Below are positions 1 through 10,967 of a DNA stretch of 64,000 nucleotides, piece by piece (positions within the stretch are counted from its first letter, which is position 1; every line of letters starts with the position of its first letter). The stretch comes from Clarkia xantiana subsp. parviflora (taxonomy: Eukaryota; Streptophyta; Magnoliopsida; Myrtales; Onagraceae). A program made the position numbers and the translations under genes. Where the stretch lies: contig JAPTYO010000002.1 in NCBI GenBank assembly GCA_036873135.1, positions 39,485,452 to 39,549,451 on the forward strand, written 5' to 3'. Below the pieces are notes generated by a model. It worked only from the letters and a program-made list of their open reading frames with translations, did not search any database and had not been told where the DNA came from.

Positions 1-2099
1 ACACGTTGATAATCATGCATAAATCAGGGAGACAATAACATTTTGAGAAAGAATTGCATACATCAATTATCTATTAAGATGGAATCTGACAAATAATGAT
101 TCATCAGTCATCTAAACCAACCGACCACCAGTAAACCAATGGAAGATGGCTGTGAAAGAGTTCACATTATCGGAATAGACCAGTCTTTTAAAACAATTTT
201 AATCACAAATTAGCGGAAAGGGAATTTTAAAATAAGTATACCCGATCTTTGCTTTTCCAAGGCCCTTTTATTTTGAAAAAATATTCCGATGAATTTACGC
301 ATGCATACATAATTCTACTATCCATGTAAATTATCATATGTCAGTAACATTCATCACATAAACCACACTCACGCTTACGCGTCATGCGTCTAATGTTCCG
401 AGGAACTCATGCCTGCATGCATAATTCTACTTCCAAGTAAATTATCAAATGCAACTACATCCTCAACATTCTAGCATACGTGTCAAACATGTAACATTCA
501 CATCCATCATACACATTTGGCCATTGGTTTTCGATTTTAAATAAATTTTAAACATTATGGGCTGATTTGCAATTCATGCTTATATTCAATCATGCAGCAT
601 TCTATACATGAATCCAAGGCATTTTCAACCATCACAGCGTGTCTATCCTAGTGCGCATTCCATATATTTAACCAGGGCTCAACCCAAAATATGCAATATC
701 CAGCTAGCTTGACTTAGTCAAGACAACATTTCTAATCATGCATAAATATATATTGAATAATAAACAATTGCAATTCAGCCCACTAATTATACCAGTCCCA
801 AAAACATGTATCTCTGAGATCCATCCCCATAATCGAAACAAGGCATAAAGGTTATCAACCCTTGAGCACTGTGTAGGCCTTTTGAGGTTCAAAAACATTT
901 GGATTTTAAAACTTGACCTTCCTATTTTAATTGACTTGAATTCGGTTTTGAAAATACGGTTCTGTTCAGTCAATTTCGGTCTAATTTTTTCCGGTTAGGT
1001 TTGGTCCAGAAAATCCGGTTCGGGTCCGGTTCGGTGTGGTAAAATCTGGTTCGGTTCGATCCGTTTTAAATTTTAAAATTTCGTTCGGTCCGAACCGGTC
1101 CAATAAAAATAGGGTTTGGTTCGGTTCAACACACAAAAACGGTTCGGTTAGATCCACTTAGTTACCCCGGCCCGACCCGACCCGTTTAGGTCGAATCGAT
1201 TGAGAAAATCCGGTTCGGTTTTAATTCGTCCCGGTTTGACATATTGGACCGGCCCTATAATTAAAATATAAAAGGTTGGGCCGAAATGTTTACTTGTGGC
1301 CCAAGTAAGGTTTTAAAGTCCAAAAATATTTAACTTAGCCACCAAGTAACATTAACTATATAAAATAATTTCTAATATTAATAATAATATATATAAATAT
1401 AGGACCTATTATAAACATATATATATATATATATATATAAGATTCTATCTTCAAGATGAAATCAATCAACAATATATATATATATATATATATATGTAAA
1501 AATCGGGACCTATATGTAAGTGTAAGTATATATATTATTTATTGTTAATATCTTAAATAGTGAAACATATATTAACAATATATTTTCTCAATCTTTTAGG
1601 TAGCTAAAATCTATCAATAATATCTTTAACCTATTTAAATATTTAGATGTATTGATAGTTAAATATTTCTATATATTAATGTGAATCTATCCTAATATTC
1701 CCTATTATAGATATATGGTTACCTAGAATAAAAATTAAAATTTGGTAAACAATATTATTAAAAAGTTTCGGCCGAAATTTGTTTTATGGTGACTAAGAAA
1801 TTAAAATTTTTACCTTGTAATTCGCCTAGGGTTTCGGCCAAAAAACACATAATTGGGAACATGTGGTCAAATTTCAAAATAAAATTTTAATACGATCTAC
1901 AACCCAATGTTTGATTTTGATAAATATCACATTTTTCTTGAAGATCATGAACATCAAATTTCCTAAGAACATCATGAAACCTTCAGACCACCTTTAACTT
2001 TAAAAATTCGAAATTTTTTAAAATTTCCTTTTAAAAATTTCGGTTCAAAGTTTGAATTTTCAAGAACATTAATTTATCAAAATCATGAACTCCTAACCT
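1..2099 (-). repeat. Leader of a second, tandem Cop-1 copy (partial)
   Basis: On the minus strand this follows the LTR at 2114-2711 and its primer site, and it matches the Cop-1 leader at 3867-5929 almost base for base, allowing for microsatellite length changes. It is AT-rich and non-coding. It contains TA microsatellites near 1419-1494 and a cluster of CGGTTCGG-type motifs at about 950-1240. It runs off the left edge at the point just before gag would begin. LTR-leader-gag-LTR-leader in one direction means a tandem arrangement. The short open frames here are not supported. Confidence 0.8.
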
Positions 2100-2112
2100 G
2101 GCTCTGATACCA
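2100..2112 (-). other. Primer binding site, tandem Cop-1 copy
   Basis: The minus strand reads TGGTATCAGAGCC one base after the LTR end (CA). This is the standard plant copia primer site, complementary to the 3' end of initiator tRNA-Met. Confidence 0.88.
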
Positions 2113-2113
2113 C

Positions 2114-2711
2114 TGTTATATTACAGGGAGTAATCACTACGGAAACTAAATCATGGTACATGCTAGTAATCGAAATTACGCAGCGGAAGATTCGCACATA
2201 CCTCTACAGTTGTCCGTAGTCCCAAGATCTTTGGAGGAGGGAGTTCATGATCGTCTGGTCGGCACCCGTAGGGGTTCTTGTGAAGGAAGCCCTACGTGGT
2301 ATATTAATCATAGCGAAGCCTCTGATCGATTCTTGGCAAGTGACATATCTTTGGAGTGTTTGCTCGAAGGCAAATTGGCACACCATTGATGAGGTAGTGG
2401 TTCGGCCGAAATATGGTGTTCTTAGGGGAAGGGTTTTCTCTCAAAACACCACTTAAAGAGAATTGTGATTAACCCAAATAAAACCCCAAACTTCCCATAT
2501 ATATAGGAGGAGTAAAGTGGACAAAAGTCCACTTTACTTCCACCCTAAATTCGGCCGGCCCATGCTTAGTAAATGGAGGCCCAATTTTAGGCCTCTCATG
2601 TCAATTAGGATTTGGGTATGGCCCAATGTCCTAAAGTGACATGTACCTAATTAACTTAGGTAACATATACATATAATGGGCTTCCATTTACGGCGCCCAT
2701 CACCATATGCA
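2114..2711 (-). repeat. Cop-1 inner LTR
   Basis: This ~598-bp LTR matches 5944-6549 and 17756-18350. It ends in CA next to a primer site. Its start on the minus strand is TGCATATGG, directly fused to truncated coding sequence with no purine tract before it; the outer LTR begins TGTAAGTATATGG. It carries a TATA-like run (about 2495-2505) just downstream of a perfect hairpin at 2512-2537. The exact start could shift by a few bases. Confidence 0.85.
2512..2537. promoter_or_regulatory. Perfect 26-nt palindrome by the Cop LTR TATA box
   Basis: The arms are GTAAAGTGGAC and GTCCACTTTAC with a 4-nt loop. The same structure lies just before the TATA box in the other Cop LTRs (perfect at 63242-63267, slightly altered at 6347-6372 and about 36153-36178). 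Its role is not known; the position suggests a promoter element or an RNA hairpin near the transcript start. Confidence 0.6.
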
Positions 2712-3056
2712 TGATAAGCATGATAAAGATGATAAAGAGGCCATAAGAGGAATAAGCATGCCCAAAGAAGACGTTGCCTTTATTTATGCGAACAAAGTTC
2801 TTTTCAGATGATAAAATGTAATTAATATTCATAAGATCGGAAACGTAAACAACATTTCTACGGATTCTAGGAGCAACGAGGACATTTTCAAGTAGTATGG
2901 TCCTGCCATTGTTCATAGACAAATTGCAGTTCCTTACTCCTATGACTTCAACTTGTGAGTTGTCGCCAGTGTATATCCTCTTAGAATCCTTTGGAAATCG
3001 TCTAAACTTGGCGAACAGTCCTTTATTGTTGGCTATGTGGTCCGTCGCTTAACATG
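2712..3056 (-). pseudogene. Copia protease / pre-integrase remnant, cut off by the LTR
   Basis: The minus strand encodes a copia protease-like stretch. An ATDHIAN motif sits where the aspartic protease active site belongs, but the codon before it is a stop (S-C-stop-ATDHIAN). It is followed by GDNSQVEVIGVRN, LLENVLVAPRIRRNVV and NKGNVFFGHAYSSYGLF, the usual run-up from protease to the pre-integrase domain in Ty1/copia Pol. The frame then passes straight into the LTR, so integrase, reverse transcriptase and RNase H are all missing. The same junction is found in Cop-2 near 17755. Family assignment rests on motif order and spacing, not on a database search. Confidence 0.7.
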
Positions 3057-3061
3057 ACAGT

Positions 3062-3866
3062 TGAGGAAACAAGAGCTTCCATTGAATAACCAACGTTGCA
3101 TACCTTTTCAGGATGCAATTTGTTGGACCCTGTACCTTCACCTATTCGGCGTGGACTGGAGTTCCCGTGGACTATCTCTTATTTATTCGGAGATTGCCTT
3201 GTTTGGCTTTGTCAACATTTTACCGTCGACAGCCTATTGTTTCTTTCCCTTGTTCGACCTCTTTCTCTACCCTTGCCCAACTCGTCCTGGTATCGATTTC
3301 AGTCGAGCTTGTTCCATCTCGATGAATTTCAAGACTGATGCAAGATCTAACACAGAACCACTGGCAGTCAGTAAAGCCTTGGCTGCTCTCTAAGACTTCG
3401 GGATGACCCCGATGATGGCTTGAATTTTATCCATACACCCACTTGACCTTCTTCTTCCAGTGGTTTCAACATGCCAAGGAGATCATATACCTTTTCAAGT
3501 ACACTCTTGCTGTAGCTGTTCAAGCTTTCTTCCATTGTTTGTATATGAGGGTGCAGGATTGCTGCCATGCCGTTTCATATCTTGGGAAGAGGGCATCCCA
3601 AATGTCATTTGTAATTGGAACATCCTTATACTCACCATGGAATTCCCGAGTCATCTCAGTCAGCAATATCTCATTTCTTTCTTTTCATCTTGCTCCCATT
3701 GAAAATGGGCAATTGCTAGGTCTTTGGTTAGACCAGCATTTGGGCAGTTCATGGACTTCTGAATGTGACCTATTAGACCATTATCCTCCAACAATGCGTT
3801 GACGCATTTGCTCCACGAGTCGTAGTGGGTCTCAATCAAAAGCTCATTAGCACAAGATGATGTCAT
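3062..3866 (-). pseudogene. Copia gag remnant of Cop-1
   Basis: The frame starts MTSSCANELLIETHYDSW, followed by WEQDEKK and, further on, SYSKSVLEKVYDLLGML. The HYDSWSKCV motif and the later tryptophan resemble the gag polypeptide of copia elements (UBN2 type). The frame breaks at about 3660 and again near 3368, and a basic stretch stands where a zinc knuckle would be expected. It lies between the long leader (to the right) and the protease remnant (to the left). The Cop-2 copy at 16711-17330 is the same sequence with its own frameshift. The middle part is not recognised beyond this. Confidence 0.6.
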
Positions 3867-5929
3867 CTATGCTGTAATTCGTTACTTAACACGTTGATAA
3901 TAATGCATAAATCAGGGAGACAATAACATTTTGAGAAAGAATTGCATACATCAAATATCTATTAAGATGGAATCTGACAAATAATGATTCATCAGTCATC
4001 CAAACCAATCGACCACCAGTACACCAATGGAAGATGGCTGTGAAAGAGTTCACATTATTGTCGTCTTCCATCCAATAGACCAGTCTTTTAAAACGGTTTT
4101 AATCGCAAATTACCGGAACGGGAATTTTAAAATAAGCATACCCGATCTTTGCTTTCCCAAGGCCCTTTTATTTTGGAAAAATATTCCGATGAATTTACGC
4201 ATGCATACATAATTCTACTATCCATGTAAATTATCATATGCCAGTAACATTCATCACATAAACCATACTCATGCTTACGCGTCATGCGTCTAATGTTCCG
4301 AGGAACTCATGCTTGCATACATAATTCTACTTCCAAATAAATTATCAAATGCAACTACATCCTCAACATTCTAGCATACGTGTGAAACATGTAACATTCA
4401 CATCCAGCATACACATTTGGCTACTGGTTTTCGATTTTAAATAAATTTTAAACTTTATGGGCTGATTTGCAATTCATGCTTATATTCAATCATGCAGTAT
4501 TCTAGACATGAATCCTAGGCATTTTCAACCATCACAGCATGTCTATCCTAGTGCGCATTCTATATATTTAACCAGAGCTCAGCCCAAAATATGCAATATC
4601 GAGCTAGCTTGACTTAGTCAAGACAACATTTCTAATCATGCATAAATATATATTGAATAAAAAATAATTGCAATTCAGCCCACTAATTATACCAGTCCCA
4701 AAAACATGTATCTCTGAGATCCATCCCCATAATCGAAACAAGGCATAAAGTTTATCAACCCTTGAGCACTGTGTATGCCTTTTGAGGTTCGAAAACATTT
4801 GGATTTTAAAACTTGACCTCCCTTATTTGATTGACTTGAATTCGGTTTTGAAAATACGGTTCTGTTCAGTCAATTTCGGTCTGATTTTTTCCGGTTAGGT
4901 TTGGTCCAGAAAATCCGGTTCGGGTCCGATCCGGAAAATCTGGTTCGGTTCAGTACGGTAAAATCCTGTTCGATTCGGTCCGGTTTTAAATTTTAAAATT
5001 TCGTTCGGTCTGAACCGGTCCAATAAAAATAGGGTTTGATTCGGTTCAACACACAAAAACGGTTCGGTTAGATCCACTTAGTTACCCCGGTCCAACCCGA
5101 CCCGTTTAGGTCGAACCGATTGAAAAATCCGGTTCGGTTTTAATTCGTCCCGGTTTGACATATTGGACCGGCCCAATAATTAAAATATAAAAGGTTGGGC
5201 CGAAATGTTTACTTGTGGCCCAAGTAAGGTTTTAAAGTCCAAAAATATTTAACTTAGCCACCAAGTAACATTAACTATATAAAATAATTTCCAATATTAA
5301 TAATATATATATAAATATAGGACCTATTATAAACATATATATATATATATTTATTTCTAAGATTCTATCTTCAAGATTAAATCAATCAACAATATATATA
5401 TATATGTAAAAATCGGGACCTATATGTAAGTATATATATTATTGATTGTTAATATCTTAAATAGTGAAGCATATATTAACAATATATTTTCTCAATCTTT
5501 TTGGTAACTAAAATCTATCAATAATATCTTTAACCTATTTAATTATTTAGATGTATTGATAGTTATATATTTCTATATATTAATGTGAATCTATCCTAAT
5601 GTTGCCAATTATAGATATATTGTTACCTAGAATAAAAATTAAAAATTGGTAAACAATATTATTAAAAAGTTTCGGCCGAAATTGGGTTTTTGGTGACTAA
5701 GAAATTAAAAATTTTACCTTGTATTCGCCTAGGGTTTCGGCCAAAAAACACATAATTAGGAACAAGTGGTCAAATTTCAAGATAAAATTTTAATAAGATC
5801 TACAAGCCAATTTCAAACAACCTTTAACTTTAAAAATTCGAAATTTTTTAAAATTTCCTTTTAAAAATTTCGATTCTAAGTTTGAATTTTCAAGAATATC
5901 AATTTATCAAAATCATGAACTCCTAACCT
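3867..5929 (-). other. Cop-1 long non-coding leader
   Basis: This 2-kb AT-rich stretch lies between the primer site and gag. It contains TA/TATA microsatellites (about 5330-5410), several CGGCCGAA blocks, and a dense patch of CGGTTCGG / CCGGTTT motifs at about 4850-5180. No supported coding sequence was seen. Confidence 0.75.
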
Positions 5930-5942
5930 GACTCTGATACCG
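5930..5942 (-). other. Primer binding site of Cop-1 (mutated)
   Basis: The position matches the site at 2100-2112, but two of the thirteen bases differ (minus strand CGGTATCAGAGTC). It is one base from the LTR end, so its identity is clear although the match to initiator tRNA-Met is worn. Confidence 0.75.
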
Positions 5943-5943
5943 C

Positions 5944-6549
5944 TGTTATATTACGGGGAGTAATCACTACGGAAACTAAATCATGGTACATGCTAGTAAT
6001 CGAAATTACGCAGCGGAAGATTCGCACATACCTCTACAGTTGTTCGTAGTCCCAAGATCTTTGCAGGAGGGAGTTCACGATCGTCCGGTCGGCACCCGTA
6101 GGGGTTCTTGTAAAGGAAGCCCTACGTGGTATAATCTTCACAGCGAAGCCTCTGATCGATTCTTGGCAAGGGACAAATCTTTGGAGTGTTTGCTCGAAGG
6201 CAAATTGGCACACCATTGATGAGGTAGTGGTTCGGCCGAAATATGGTTTTCTTGGGGGAAGGGTTTTCTCTCAAAACACCACTTAAAAGGAATTGTGATT
6301 AACCCTAATAAAACCCCTAACTTCCCATATATATATATAGGAGGAGTAAAGTGGATAAAGGTCCACCTTACTTCCACCCTAAATTCGGCTGGCCCATGCT
6401 TAGTAAAGGGAGGCCCAATTTTAGGCCTCTCATGTCAATTGGGATTTGGGTCTGGCCCAATGTCCTAAAGTGACATGTACCTCTTCAACTTAGGTAACAT
6501 ATACATATAATGGGCTTCCATTTACGGCGCCCATCACCATATACTTACA
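5944..6549 (-). repeat. Cop-1 outer (5') LTR
   Basis: This 606-bp LTR starts TGTAAGTATATGGTG on the minus strand and ends in CA beside the primer site. A TATA run is at 6327-6339, and the neighbouring palindrome is degraded here. Its outer edge touches the target duplication CTATG at 6550-6554. Confidence 0.88.
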
Positions 6550-6554
6550 CTATG
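6550..6554. other. Target duplication CTATG (half of an inverted pair)
   Basis: CTATG lies between the Cop-1 LTR end and the interrupted TatN-1 gag. Its partner is CATAG at 18351-18355, the reverse complement, next to the other half of the same gag on the opposite strand. Confidence 0.85.
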
Positions 6555-8029
6555 CCCTTCCCGACAACTCGATAGATTAATGAGAAGATTTAAAAGCCAA
6601 GTTTATAGAGGGGAATATAGGCCAAAGGCAGCGCCTCAAGAGTATGGGTTTCTTGGATGAAACTGAGCCAGGTCCTGATGAAACCTCGGCCAATTATTAT
6701 ACCAGATACCACAAAATACTCCAGCAACTGAAGGAAGCCGCCACTGATGGCGAGCTCATCCAAACCTTCTGGTGGTGACTAAGGTCACAGAGTCAGGCCT
6801 TGAAGGACAACATGGTGAGGAAGCCTGTCCGGAGGATCGACGCGCTCGCCACCAAAGTCAAAAAATATATTGACTTAGAAAGGTTTCATGAGAAGTCGCC
6901 GACGAAACTGAGGAAGCAATTAGCTCCCGCCAAAACGGAAGAAAAATCTTCCTCTCAACCTCAGAAGAAGGAAAAAAGGGACGTTAATCCCTATTTGGGG
7001 ACACTCTCGCCACCAAAGACAAGGAAACCTCCAGAATCATAAAAGGGACGTCAATCCCTATTTGGGGAGATATACTCCTCTCACGCACAATATCTCGGTG
7101 GTGCTTTAAGAGATGGAGAGGATCAGGCTAGACGACCCACCTCCAGTAAGGAAGAGCCCGATGGGTCAAAAAGTAAACGACTATTGTCGTTACCATCGTT
7201 TTAAGGGACACGCCACCAATGAATGTGTTGCTCTGAAACAAGATATTGAAGCTCTCATTCAAAGAGGCAAGCTGTTGAAGTTCGTTGAGAAACCCTTCAA
7301 AGCCCCAAGAAAACAAAGCAGAAGCCCACGAAGAGGTTCTCGCTCTCCCCCACACAACACTCATATCCAAAGAGGAACATTTAATGTTATTGCAGGAGGG
7401 TTTGCGTCAGGAGGCAACACTAGTTCATCTCGTGAGGTATATGCTGCCCAAATCCTTGTAACAGGGAGGAGGGAAAAGGGGCATCAAGATCTCTACCAGG
7501 TGATTATCAACTTTACAACTGAAGATCTCATGATGTTGACTCAACTTCATGAAGAAGCCCTAGTAATCACCGCCGGAATGGATGAATATGAAGTCAAAAG
7601 GATCCTCATCGACAGCGGAAGCTCAATAAATATCGTCTTTTATGAGTCTTTCCTGAATTTGGAATTCACCAAAAAGGATCTAAAGAAAGTCGACTTCCCC
7701 CTAATAGGCTTTGCAGGAAAAGAAAGTCGACTACCTACCCTATGGGTGTTGTTAAGCTGCCAGTGGTTTTTGGAAAGGAAAAGAAGGCTTTAAGAATTGA
7801 CATACTCTTCGTCGTCGTCGACGCTACTTCCGCTTACAATGCAATCATTGGAAGGACTACCCTCAACCCTCATCATATTAAACCATCGACTGCTCGTCAA
7901 GTCATAGAGTTTCCAACACTACATGGGATAGGAGAGGTTAGAAGAGATCAAATCACGTCCCGACGCTGCTATGTTAGCTCGATGCAACGCCGAAATCAAA
8001 GAGAAGTTATAGAAACATCACCTAATTAA
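6555..8029 (+). pseudogene. TatN-1 gag (rear part) and protease
   Basis: The plus strand encodes the rest of a Tat-type Gag: end of the capsid-like gag domain (RQRLKSMGF), then LRKQLAPAK, then a zinc knuckle (CRYHRFKGHATNEC, about 7188-7229), an SR-rich patch (SRSPRRGSRSP), NVIAGGFASGG, and the aspartic protease motif ILIDSGSSINI (about 7597-7629). The frame ends at 8027-8029 after QREVIET. The same ending is used in TatN-2, and no reverse transcriptase follows. In-frame stops occur near 6588 and 6776, and there is a frameshift near 7735. The front part of this gag is on the minus strand at 18356-19041. A short internal duplication is seen at 6975 and 7045. Confidence 0.85.
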
Positions 8030-8458
8030 ATATTTTTATATTTGTTATGAGGATAATGTTTTGAGTTTTTCCTTTGATGTAATGCTCAGAAATGACGAAT
8101 CTATACAGCCCACCGAGGCTTTTTTTCATACAAATATCTGAGTCTACTATAAACGAAGGCGTCGACATCTTAAAAGAATCGATTGTCGACAATTAAAAAT
8201 CTGACATTAGTCATATCACTCAAATTAGTAGGCAATTCGAAAGAAGTTGGGTGTCGAAGATAAAGTCCTTTACTGAATCAATTGTCGACAAATAAAAATA
8301 TAATATTAGTAATATCACCCATATTAGTCGGCAATTCAAACGAAGTTGGGTGTCGAAGATAAAGTCCTTTACCGAATCAATTGTCGACAATTAAAAATCT
8401 GATATTAGTCATATCACTCAGATTAGTTGGCGTTTCAAAAAAGTTGGGCGTTGAAGAT
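8030..8458 (+). repeat. TatN-1 ~100-bp tandem array, first part
   Basis: After about 110 bases of unremarkable AT-rich sequence, units of ~100 bp repeat with landmarks at about 8184, 8284 and 8383. Each contains GTCGACAA, a core AATCTGATATTAGTC.ATATCACTCAGATT, and GAAGATAAAGTCC. The array is interrupted by TRIM-1 and resumes at 10164. It sits where pol would be in an autonomous Tat element. Confidence 0.85.
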
Positions 8459-8463
8459 AAAGT

Positions 8464-8712
8464 TATTGGATATCATACATATGGTATCATACATATGGGG
8501 TCACTATCTAATTATGCTAAGTTATGTTAGTTCTAGTATTTGCACATTAGCCCCTATTGTATCTAGGGTTTGGCATACTAGTCCTAGAGGTCTCCTATAT
8601 AAAGGAGCCTCCACTATTGTAATGGTTGAGCAACCTTCTCATTATGTTTAGTATATTGAAAGCTTTGCTCCTATCATTCTCTCCCACCACTCTTCGATTA
8701 TAACGTTTTATA
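8464..8712 (+). repeat. TRIM-1 5' LTR
   Basis: 249 bp, nearly identical to 9910-10158. It includes the doubled motif ATCATACATATGG near its start and a TATA box at 8596-8603. Confidence 0.92.
8596..8603 (+). promoter_or_regulatory. TATA box in the TRIM-1 LTR
   Basis: TATATAAA lies within CTCCTATATAAAGGAGCC, a self-complementary setting, in the middle of the LTR. Confidence 0.6.
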
Positions 8713-8724
8713 TGGTATCAGAGC
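8713..8724 (+). other. Primer binding site of TRIM-1
   Basis: TGGTATCAGAGC begins immediately after the LTR with no spacer. It is complementary to initiator tRNA-Met. Confidence 0.9.
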
Positions 8725-9909
8725 TAGTTTCGATCTTGGTGTTTTGATTTAATTTCGTTTTTCAATTTTTCCAGAAATTTACCAGAAAATCTAAAATTGC
8801 CGTAAGTCACTTCCCAAGCCCCGAAAAATACCCACTTGATTTACACCTCTTCTTCCAAAATTGACATCACCAATCGACCCAGCAACCTCCGGCGAACATT
8901 CTGCAGTTTCCGGTGCCGTCAGCAACCACCGCACGCGCTCTCACGCGCGGCCGCGTGAGCTGCGCCCCGCCGGCGCGTGCAGGCCACGCGCCACCTTCCC
9001 GTGGTCCAATCGCCGCCGTTTTGACATCCCTGGAATCGTCTCGACGAGCTGAGTCCATTGTGATACTTTTCGTCGCATTGAGGTGATTTCAAATCTCGAA
9101 TTTACTGAGATGTTTCGGCTGGATCTTGTAATTTCAGCAATGTTACCGTTCCATTGATTTACTGTTCATACTGGTTTGAACTTGCTGAAATCTGCTGTCC
9201 CGGGTTGAGTATTATGGCTGGAATCGTTTTTTTGCTGCGGTTTAGATGCTGTTTTTGCTGGATTTGCTGTTGTAAATGCTGAAATTCTGCTGAAATTGCT
9301 GGAAATCGGCTGGAAATTGCTGGAAATTGCAGAAATGTGCAGAAAATTGCTGTTTTTAGCTGAAAATGCTGAAATTTACTGTGCCGTGTTGGATATGCTG
9401 TGGTTTTGATGGTATTATGATGGATTCGAGCAATAGATAGCTTGATTGTTGGATTTCAACTGTTTTCGGTTGAATTTGTTGAAGATTGAAGTGTGGAGCT
9501 TCATCTTCGGTTGAACATTATAGAAGAGTGGAACATAGGAACCTCAGCTTCGCAGTAAGACTGAGACATCAGAACTTCACCTTTTGGAAGATTGAAACAT
9601 AGGAACCTCAGCTTCGCAGTAAGACTGAGACATTGGAACTTCATCTTCCGTTCAACCATTTTGTTTTCTGAATACTTCAAGGCCATAGGTGGCAACTGTC
9701 ATCACTCCGCTGAGAGCATGATGAAGACCAACTGATTGTTGCTACACGTGGATTATCAGACCTCTGAGAGACCATGAAGGCTACAAGTGGATGTTCACCT
9801 CTGAGAGCACGGTGGACCTTGAAGATTCATTTTGAAGATTGAGCATGAATCGTCAAAGATTGGGATGTGCTTCAGAATGAAGAAGGAAGAAGAAGGAAAA
9901 GATAGGGAA
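8725..9909 (+). other. TRIM-1 interior, non-coding
   Basis: A GC-rich patch (about 8870-9050) is followed by a stretch built on repeated GCTGAAAT / GCTGGAAATTGC words (about 9180-9400). A ~70-bp direct repeat around GGAACCTCAGCTTCGCAGTAA occurs twice (9538 and 9609). A purine-rich tract (GAAGAAGGAAAAGATAGGGA, about 9888-9908) precedes the 3' LTR and probably primes plus-strand synthesis. No gag or pol sequence was seen. Confidence 0.75.
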
Positions 9910-10158
9910 TATGGGATATCATACATATAGTATCATACATATGGGGTCACTATCTAATTATGCTAAGTTATGTTAGTTATAGTATTTGCACATTAGTCCC
10001 TATTGTATCTAGGGTTTGGCATACTAGTCCTAGAGGTCTCCTATATAATGGAGCCTCCACTATTGTAATGGTTGAGAAACCTTCTCATTATGTTTAGTAT
10101 ATTTAAAGCCTTGCTCCTATCATTCTCTCCCACCACTCTTCGATTATAACGTTTTATA
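9910..10158 (+). repeat. TRIM-1 3' LTR
   Basis: 249 bp, same length as the 5' LTR with a handful of differences. Its end (TTTTATA) abuts the target duplication AAAGT. Confidence 0.92.
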
Positions 10159-10163
10159 AAAGT

Positions 10164-10967
10164 CCTTTACCAAATCGATTGTCGACAATTAAAAATCTGA
10201 TATTAGTCATATCACTCAGATTATTCGGCAATTCGAAAGATGTTTTTCGTCGAAGATAATGTACTTTACCGAATCGATTGTCGACAATTGAAATCTGATA
10301 TTAGTCATATCACTCAGATTAGTCGTCAATTCGAAAGAAGTTGGGCGTCGAAGATAAAGTCCTTTACCGAATCGATTGTCGACAATTAAAAATATGATAT
10401 TAGTCATATCACTCTGATTAGTTGGCAATTCAAAAGGATTTGGGCGTTGAAGATCAATTCCTTTACCGAATGAATTGTCGACAGTAAAAAATATGATATT
10501 AATCACATCACTCAGATTAGTCGGAATTTTGAAAGAAATTGGGCCTCAAAGATAAAGTAATTTACCAAACTGATTATCTACAATTAAAAACCTGATATTA
10601 GTCGTATCACTCAGATTAATCGACAATTCGAAAAAAAGTTGGGCATTGAAAATACACAAATCCTTTTCTAGATCGATTGTCGATAGATATAAATCTAATA
10701 TCAGTCAAATCACTTAGATTTATCGACAATTCGAAAGAAAGAAAGACATTCCCATTAAGATCTCGAAATAAAATCGATTATCCGTAAATGAATTTGATAT
10801 CAATCATATCACTCAGATTCGTTGGTAGTTCGATAAAGTCTGAAAAGATGTAATTTCGAAGGCTAAGCGAAGAAATATGATTATATCATCGCAAAACACT
10901 TCCTTTCATATATAAACAGAGTTTACATTATGATAAAGGAAAGAGCAAATATGAAACGATTAAAGAT
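10164..10967 (+). repeat. TatN-1 ~100-bp tandem array, second part
   Basis: This continues the array broken by TRIM-1, with about seven more units drifting toward its end. The core AATCTGATATTAGTC...CACTCAGATT stays recognisable to about 10820. The last 100 bases are AT-rich and probably form the 3' untranslated part of the antisense gene that follows on the minus strand. Confidence 0.82.

Larger units (their letters stand above)
2114..6549 (-). mobile_element. Cop-1, deleted copia-type LTR element
   Basis: A 4.4-kb unit of LTR, primer site, 2-kb leader, gag remnant, protease remnant and LTR. Everything from integrase to the polypurine tract is gone, so the inner LTR abuts protease. Without a purine tract it could not have made plus-strand DNA normally, so the tandem copy to its left and the Cop-2 copy probably arose by duplication or recombination rather than transposition. 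Only the right end has a recognisable target duplication. Confidence 0.8.
8464..10158 (+). mobile_element. TRIM-1, short coding-free LTR element with TA...TA ends
   Basis: Two 249-bp LTRs (8464-8712 and 9910-10158) flank a 1.2-kb interior with a primer site but no plausible protein. The LTRs begin TATTGG or TATGGG and end TTTATA rather than TG...CA. The element is flanked by a perfect 5-bp target duplication AAAGT (8459-8463 and 10159-10163). It lies within one unit of the TatN-1 tandem array, so the empty site can be inferred from neighbouring units. The initiator-Met primer site suggests that copia-type enzymes moved it. Confidence 0.92.

Noticed and set aside
8861..9052. A GC-rich 63-codon frame in TRIM-1, open on both strands
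   Set aside because: High GC lowers stop frequency; nothing gag-like is seen.
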